Positions 14,735 to 19,179 of a stretch of DNA of 19,179 bases are shown in pieces (positions within the stretch are counted from its first letter, which is position 1; each line of letters opens with the position of its first letter). The notes beneath the pieces are model-generated. The model was not told where the DNA came from. It saw nothing but the letters and a program-made list of their open reading frames with translations, and did not search any database. Source of the stretch: Kiritimatiellia bacterium (GTDB taxonomy: Bacteria; Verrucomicrobiota; Kiritimatiellia; SLAD01); NCBI GenBank assembly GCA_007125875.1, contig SLCI01000006.1, positions 1 through 19,179 on the forward strand, written 5' to 3'. Made by a program: the position numbers and the translations under genes.

Positions 14735-15702
14735 TCAGCATACCCTTGGGGATGGCGTTGATGCCATTCCCACGCATGCTTAATAATGGTTTCCAGATCG
14801 GGATACTGCGGCTTCCAGCCCAGCACATCGTGGGCTTTCTGTGCAGAGGCCACAAGACGGTCCGGATCGCCAGGACGCCGCGGGGCTACTTCCGCCGGGA
14901 TGGGATGCCCAGTGACTTTGCGTGCCACTTCGATCACCTCTTTGACCGAGTACCCGCTGCCATTTCCAAGATTGAAGGCACCCGTCTGATTGCCCGTGAC
15001 CGCGAGGATGTGGGCTTGTGCTAAATCGACGATGTGGATGTAGTCACGAATACAGGTGCCGTCTGGTGTGTTGTAGTCGTCACCGAAAATCTTGATGCTG
15101 TCTCGTTTTCCTTGTGCCACGAACAACACGAGCGGAATTAGATGGGACTCGGGATCGTGGTCTTCGCCAAAGGTGGCGGTTGCGCCGCAAGCATTGAAGT
15201 AGCGCAGGAAAACCGGTTGCAGTCCGCACTGCGACTGGGCCCATAACAAAACCTTCTCGAACATCAACTTCGATTCTCCGTAAGGATTGACCGGGCGCTG
15301 CGGCAGATCTTCGGTCATCGTGACCTGATCAGGAAAACCATAGGTCGCGCAGGTCGACGAGAAGATAAAGCGCTTCACATCCGCCGCTAACATCGCTTCG
15401 ACTAGATGGATGCCGCCCGTGACATTGTTCCGGAAATATTTCATCGGATCCTGCATAGATTCGCCCACCAAGGCGTAGGCCGCAAAATGCATGACGGCAT
15501 CAGGTCGAACCGAAAGCATTGCCTCGCGCACGGCGTCGCGCTCCCGTAAATCGCCTGCAATGAAAGCGGCACGCGAATCTATGGCGGCGCGGTGTCCTTG
15601 TTCGAGGTTATCAAACACCGTTACCTCGTGCCCTTCGTTCAATAGGCATTCGGTGGTAACACTGCCAATATAGCCGGCACCGCCGGTAAGAAATATTTTC
15701 AT
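14731..15702 (-). CDS. galE: UDP-glucose 4-epimerase
   Basis: A 323-aa extended short-chain dehydrogenase/reductase that interconverts UDP-glucose and UDP-galactose for surface polysaccharide or galactose metabolism. It has the NAD-binding motif GGAGYIG (7-13), the catalytic triad in SST (115-117), Tyr141 and Lys145 (YGESK), and the GalE-specific segments LRYFNACGA and DGTCIRDYIHIVDLAQAH. Length is close to typical. AGGAAAG lies about 11 bases before the ATG at 15702. It is separated from the upstream BFN gene by 39 bp and overlaps cinA, so it likely belongs to one minus-strand operon. Related epimerases acting on UDP-GlcNAc or uronates cannot be excluded. Confidence 0.93.
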   Translation of the reverse strand: MKIFLTGGAGYIGSVTTECLLNEGHEVTVFDNLEQGHRAAIDSRAAFIAGDLRERDAVREAMLSVRPDAVMHFAAYALVGESMQDPMKYFRNNVTGGIHLVEAMLAADVKRFIFSSTCATYGFPDQVTMTEDLPQRPVNPYGESKLMFEKVLLWAQSQCGLQPVFLRYFNACGATATFGEDHDPESHLIPLVLFVAQGKRDSIKIFGDDYNTPDGTCIRDYIHIVDLAQAHILAVTGNQTGAFNLGNGSGYSVKEVIEVARKVTGHPIPAEVAPRRPGDPDRLVASAQKAHDVLGWKPQYPDLETIIKHAWEWHQRHPQGYAE

Positions 15703-15741
15703 GAGTCCGTCTTTCCTGTCGTTTGTGAAGTAGTTGGCCGG

Positions 15742-16224
15742 TCAGGCCTCGGGCTGATCCTCGTCGTCCAGCTCGTCATCGTTCTGCTGTGCCTGGTTCA
15801 ATGCCCACGTCATGTCCTCCGAAGCATCCCAAACCTTTTGCGCCACATAAATCGGACAACGCTGCTGTAGGGCGATCGCAATCGAGTCACTGGGACGGGC
15901 ATCGATTTCCGCCACGTGCCGTCCCAGCTCGTTTTCCTGAATCAAGTAAAGGCGGGCATAAAATGTGTCATCGCGTAAATCATTGATGACCACTTTGGTG
16001 ACCGTGATATCCAAACCAGCCAGAATGCTGACGATCAGGTCATGCGTCAAGGGGCGCGGCTTCTTCACACCGTGCATAAACATGGTGATGGCCGCCGCTA
16101 CACCATGATCGACAAAGATCGTGATCATCTTTTCTCCGTGTGACAGAAAAACGCCACATCCGGTCGGGGTCGGAACGAGTCCGGCAATTTCAACTGGTAA
16201 ATCTTGTTCCATAAGCGTGCGCAC
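15742..16224 (-). CDS. Bifunctional nuclease (BFN/DUF151) domain protein
   Basis: A 160-aa protein of the DUF151/BFN family, some members of which have DNase and RNase activity. The signature is the helix ARPSDSIAIALQQRCPIYVA (residues 108-127), preceded by the strand pattern VTKVVINDLRDDTFYARLYLIQ. The acidic tail (NDDELDDEDQPEA) is typical of bacterial members. The start is uncertain: GTG at 16224 gives 160 aa, and ATG at 16212 gives 156 aa; neither has a strong ribosome site. An 8-bp gap separates it from the small membrane-protein gene upstream. The physiological role is unknown in most lineages. Confidence 0.9.
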   Translation of the reverse strand: MRTLMEQDLPVEIAGLVPTPTGCGVFLSHGEKMITIFVDHGVAAAITMFMHGVKKPRPLTHDLIVSILAGLDITVTKVVINDLRDDTFYARLYLIQENELGRHVAEIDARPSDSIAIALQQRCPIYVAQKVWDASEDMTWALNQAQQNDDELDDEDQPEA

Positions 16225-16232
16225 CGCCGAGA

Positions 16233-16373
16233 TCAGATATCGCGACTGATCCAGTAGATCATGAAGTAGATGAATAACATCAGTCCGGCTGAAGCAATGG
16301 TGTCCATACGTGCAATAAGTTGTACGTTACGGCGCAGCAAGTCAATAGCGGCTCCGCTGCCATTGTTTTTCAT
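16233..16373 (-). CDS. 46-aa single-helix membrane protein
   Basis: A short gene beginning at ATG 16373 with AAGGA just upstream (spacing 2, rather close). The product has a polar basic N-terminus (MKNNGSGAAIDLLRRNVQLI) and one membrane helix (~25-43, TIASAGLMLFIYFMIYWIS) ending in RDI. A longer in-frame version from 16544 would run antisense through the EboE gene and is unlikely. It lies 8 bp before the BFN gene and diverges from the EboE gene across 37 bp, so it probably leads the operon. I recognise no family; small size leaves room for chance. Confidence 0.45.
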   Translation of the reverse strand: MKNNGSGAAIDLLRRNVQLIARMDTIASAGLMLFIYFMIYWISRDI

Positions 16374-16410
16374 ATTCCTTATGCGCAGATTTGCGTAATC
16401 TCTTTCTACG

Positions 16411-17634
16411 ATGAAACTTGGCGCCGATTCAAAATCACCACATCTCACGTACTGTCTGAATGTACATCCGGGTGAGACTTGGGCGGAGAACTTTGCGGCG
16501 ATTCGCACGCATGCCTGCGCGGTACGGGATCGACTGCATAGCATGACCCCGTTTGGATTAGGGCTGCGAATCGGCCATTGCGCGGCGCTGGAGTTATCGC
16601 AGCCCGCCCGTCGACGCGCTTTTGAGGACTGGATGGAGGATGAGAATATCTACGCCTTCACGATCAATGGCTTTCCCTATGGCGACTTTCATGGCCGTCG
16701 AGTGAAGGAGCAAGTCTATGAGCCGGACTGGAGTACGATTGAGCGGCGCGACTACACGTTGCAACTGATCGATATTCTGGCGGTCCTGCTGCCGGATCAA
16801 CAGGAAGGCAGCATTAGCACCGTTCCGCTGGGATACGCAGCGAAGCTAAACTCAGCAGATAAGCTAACTCAGGCGGCGCGCCATCTGGCGGAATGTGCTC
16901 TGACTTGCCATCGTCTATACGAGCAGACAGGACGCTGCATACATGTGGGATTGGAACCTGAACCAACCTGTCGCTTGGAAACCACGCCGCAACTGATCGA
17001 TTACTTCGAAACATATCTATTGCGTGATGGTCTGAACTACATCCTGGCTGCTTTAGGTTGTACGAACGAAACAGCCGAACTGATTTTGCGTCGTCATATT
17101 GGTGTTTGTTTGGATACTTGTCACGTCGCTCTACAGTTTGAAGAGCCTGCAGCGATGCTGCGTGAATACAACCGCTATGGTATTCGCATCTCAAAAATCC
17201 AGCTCAGTGCCGCGCTGTCATGTCAGAATACCGTGGCCGCTCGGGCTGCACTGACCGAGTTCAATGAGCCGGTCTATCTACACCAAGTACGAACTCAAAC
17301 ACCGGATGGCTCGGTAGATGGTTGGACGGACTTGCCGGAAGGACTCGCTGCGCTTGCTGCGCATCCGTCGGATGCGCCGGTCCGCGTGCACTTCCATGTG
17401 CCGCTCTACTGGCAGGGTGCGCCGGGCGATACGGATCAGTTGCAGTCGACAACCGGCACGCTGAGCGCTGAGTTCTGGGCCGCATTACGCGCCGGTGTCT
17501 GTCCGCATCTGGAAATCGAAACCTATACTTTCGACGTCCTGCCGGCTTCGTTACGAACGTGTGCGATTGAGACACATATCGAGCGTGAGTATCGGTGGGT
17601 AATCGACCGCCTCGGAGCCATGACGTCAGACTGA
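16411..17634 (+). CDS. eboE: EboE-family metabolite traffic protein
   Basis: A 407-aa protein with a TIM-barrel fold of the xylose-isomerase-like type. Diagnostic EboE stretches are LTYCLNVHPGETWAENFAAI (12-31), FTINGFPYGDFHGRRVKEQV, DWSTIERRDYTLQLIDILAV, GSISTVPLGY, HVGLEPEPTCRLETT and GVCLDTCHVALQFEEP. The His, Glu, Asp and Cys residues in the last two could bind metal. EboE is one product of the eboABCDEF clusters, implicated in moving scytonemin precursors to the periplasm in cyanobacteria and present in other bacteria with unknown cargo. No eboA-D or eboF gene is visible here. No good ribosome site precedes ATG 16411. The 3' end overlaps the ATPase gene by 9 bp, tail to tail. Confidence 0.88.
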   Translation: MKLGADSKSPHLTYCLNVHPGETWAENFAAIRTHACAVRDRLHSMTPFGLGLRIGHCAALELSQPARRRAFEDWMEDENIYAFTINGFPYGDFHGRRVKEQVYEPDWSTIERRDYTLQLIDILAVLLPDQQEGSISTVPLGYAAKLNSADKLTQAARHLAECALTCHRLYEQTGRCIHVGLEPEPTCRLETTPQLIDYFETYLLRDGLNYILAALGCTNETAELILRRHIGVCLDTCHVALQFEEPAAMLREYNRYGIRISKIQLSAALSCQNTVAARAALTEFNEPVYLHQVRTQTPDGSVDGWTDLPEGLAALAAHPSDAPVRVHFHVPLYWQGAPGDTDQLQSTTGTLSAEFWAALRAGVCPHLEIETYTFDVLPASLRTCAIETHIEREYRWVIDRLGAMTSD

Positions 17635-19179
17635 CATTTGGCGTTTGCGGATGAGCGCCTTTTCGGCTTCGACCAAGAAGTATGCCGCGAGTGTGACAAC
17701 CATTACTAAAATCCAGTGCTGGGCGGTCATGCCAACGGTTTCGAAGAGTTGTTGCATGCCGGGCAGGTAGGTGAAGAGAAGCTGGCCAGCGATCACGATC
17801 AGGATGGCCCATACCGCGAATCGATTCCCGGTCCACGCGGCCAGATTCATGCCCGAGCCCGTGATGGAGCGCACATTGATCAGATAAAAGATTTCGAACA
17901 TCACCAGCACGTTTACGGCGAGTGTACGGGCTGCTTCATCGCTTAGGCCGCTTTGTTGGGCCCACCAGAACAGTCCGAATGTGCCCACGCAGCGGGTTAC
18001 GCTGACAAAGATGATACGCCAGATGAAGAAGCGTGTGAGGAGCGGTTGATCCGGCCGTCGCGGCGGCATTTTCATGATGCCGGGCTCGCTGGGCTCGAAC
18101 GCAAGGGCGACCGCTAAGGTGACCGCAGTGATCATATTCACCCAGAGAATCTGAACAGGCGTGATCGGCAGGGCCATTCCCGCCATGATCGCGGCAATAA
18201 TGGTTAGTGCTTGGCCGCCATTCGTGGGTAACAAGAAGAGGATGGCTTTGCGCAAGTTTGTATAGACGGTTCGGCCTTCTTCAATGGCGTGAACGATCGA
18301 GGCAAAATTGTCGTCGGTGAGGATCATTTCCGAGGCCTCTTTCGACACCTCTGTGCCTTTAATCCCCATGGCGACACCAACGTTGGCAGATTTTAATGCG
18401 GGTGCATCATTCACACCGTCACCGGTCATCGCGACCACTTCGCCGAGTGACTGCAATGCTTTGACCAAGCGCAATTTATGTTCCGGGCTGACGCGCGCAA
18501 AGACATCGACGTCAGCGACGGTTTTGGCGAGAGTGGCATCATCCATTTCTTCGATATCACGCCCGTTCAACGCATTTTCCCCGTCGCCGATACCCATTTG
18601 TGCGCCAATCGCTTTGGCCGTCAAGGCGTGATCGCCCGTCAGCATCTTGACCCGAATACCGGCTGCTTTGCAGTCGCGCACGGCGGCGATGGCTTCATCG
18701 CGGGGAGGATCGTAAATCCCGATTACACCCAACCACAACGCTTTCCCTTCGAATAGCTCGGGTGTGATTTTTTCAACCGGCTGATCCAGTTCGATCTTGG
18801 CCAAGGCCAATACCCGTGTGCCTGCGCTGGCAAGCGCCTCATAATGCCCGTTCCAGTCATCGGCTTGCAGGTCACGTGCGCCGTCGCGATGTAATTCGGT
18901 GGCGCATAAGCGCATCAGGACTTCGGGCGCGCCCTTAATGTAGATGACACTGCCTTGCTTTTCCGGCTGGCGATGCAGTGAGGCCATGTAGCGGTTACGC
19001 GCATCGAACGGTATCTCATCAATGCGTTCCCACTGCTCTCGTTCCCGACGTTCTTCCAGTCCCGCTTTGCGCGCGAATACAACCAGGGCGGCCTCCATCG
19101 GATCGCCCACACATTGCCACTCGGCCGTTTCCTCGTCCTGCGTCAGCCGTGCATCGTTGCATAGTAGAGCCGCCCGCGC
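17626..19179 (-). CDS. Cation-transporting P-type ATPase, CtpF-like (5' end beyond window)
   Basis: The frame stays open from the stop at 17626 to the window edge (517 codons), so the gene is truncated only by the edge. The visible part starts in the nucleotide-binding domain (ALLCNDARL, then GDPMEAALV) and continues through KGAPEVLMRLC, MLTGDHALTAKAIG and MTGDGVNDAPALKSANVGVAMG. The last six membrane helices follow. The actuator domain, the DKTGT phosphorylation site and helices 1-4 lie outside. Helix 6 reads ILWVNMITAVTLAVALAFEP. It keeps the Asn and Thr of the Ca2+-ATPase site but has Ala (codon 18124-18126) where Ca2+ pumps have Asp. That pattern is known from CtpF-like pumps; the transported ion is therefore uncertain (Ca2+ or alkali cations). 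Confidence 0.93.
   Translation of the reverse strand, partial: ARAALLCNDARLTQDEETAEWQCVGDPMEAALVVFARKAGLEERREREQWERIDEIPFDARNRYMASLHRQPEKQGSVIYIKGAPEVLMRLCATELHRDGARDLQADDWNGHYEALASAGTRVLALAKIELDQPVEKITPELFEGKALWLGVIGIYDPPRDEAIAAVRDCKAAGIRVKMLTGDHALTAKAIGAQMGIGDGENALNGRDIEEMDDATLAKTVADVDVFARVSPEHKLRLVKALQSLGEVVAMTGDGVNDAPALKSANVGVAMGIKGTEVSKEASEMILTDDNFASIVHAIEEGRTVYTNLRKAILFLLPTNGGQALTIIAAIMAGMALPITPVQILWVNMITAVTLAVALAFEPSEPGIMKMPPRRPDQPLLTRFFIWRIIFVSVTRCVGTFGLFWWAQQSGLSDEAARTLAVNVLVMFEIFYLINVRSITGSGMNLAAWTGNRFAVWAILIVIAGQLLFTYLPGMQQLFETVGMTAQHWILVMVVTLAAYFLVEAEKALIRKRQMSV

Noticed and set aside
16374..16410. Operator-like inverted repeat CGCA-GATT-TGCG between the divergent genes
   Set aside because: The stem is only four bases and adjoining pairs do not extend it; too weak to call.
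16374..16544. N-terminal extension of the small membrane protein to 103 aa
   Set aside because: The extension would run antisense through the 5' end of the EboE gene and has no membrane or domain features; the ATG at 16373 has AAGGA upstream.

Overview
The window reads as a gene-dense bacterial chromosome segment of moderately high GC. It has Shine-Dalgarno-led genes and many 4-bp start/stop overlaps. No rRNA, tRNA or taxon-specific marker is present, so placement is weak. A MoxR/Bat operon, a bifunctional-nuclease (BFN) gene, an EboE-type TIM-barrel gene, a type II toxin-antitoxin pair and a sigma-54-type promoter would fit a free-living member of the PVC group (Verrucomicrobiota/Kiritimatiellota-like) or a related Gram-negative lineage. 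This is inference only.

Layout. (1) 32-1966, minus: complete dnaK, reading out of the left edge. (2) 1967-2267: an AT-rich divergent control region. It holds a near-perfect sigma-54 -24/-12 promoter facing dnaK, GTGCGAC boxes about 115-160 bp upstream of the predicted dnaK start site, and a sigma-70-type promoter with a TGAG/CTCA repeat facing the toxin-antitoxin pair. (3) 2268-2935, plus: Phd/YefM-type antitoxin and PIN-domain toxin, overlapping by 4 bp. (4) 3138-11671, plus: a tightly packed Bat operon made of a MoxR AAA+ ATPase, a DUF58 protein, a lipoprotein/DUF4381-like protein, BatA (VWA), a BatB-BatC fusion (VWA + TPR + acidic/proline tail), BatD, BatE (TPR + SH3-like), and a 65-aa two-helix membrane protein. 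These probably form an envelope-associated assembly in which MoxR remodels VWA-domain partners. (5) 11671-13487: alanine racemase (alr) between two direct copies of a ~198-bp non-coding element with imperfect ~33-bp terminal inverted repeats, which looks like a MITE. A REP-like palindrome and a terminator-like hairpin lie between the first copy and alr. (6) 13490-16373, minus: a probable operon read as a 46-aa membrane protein, BFN-domain protein, galE, then cinA. (7) 16411-17634, plus: an EboE-family protein with no other ebo genes in view. (8) 17626-19179, minus: the C-terminal two-thirds of a CtpF-like cation P-type ATPase, cut by the right edge.

The most unusual points are the sigma-54-type dnaK promoter with enhancer-like boxes, the pair of MITE-like elements bracketing alr, and the isolated EboE gene. 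I did not find a convincing new defence or mobile system. The Bat operon is a known but poorly understood system, here with a gene fusion and a terminal small membrane protein.
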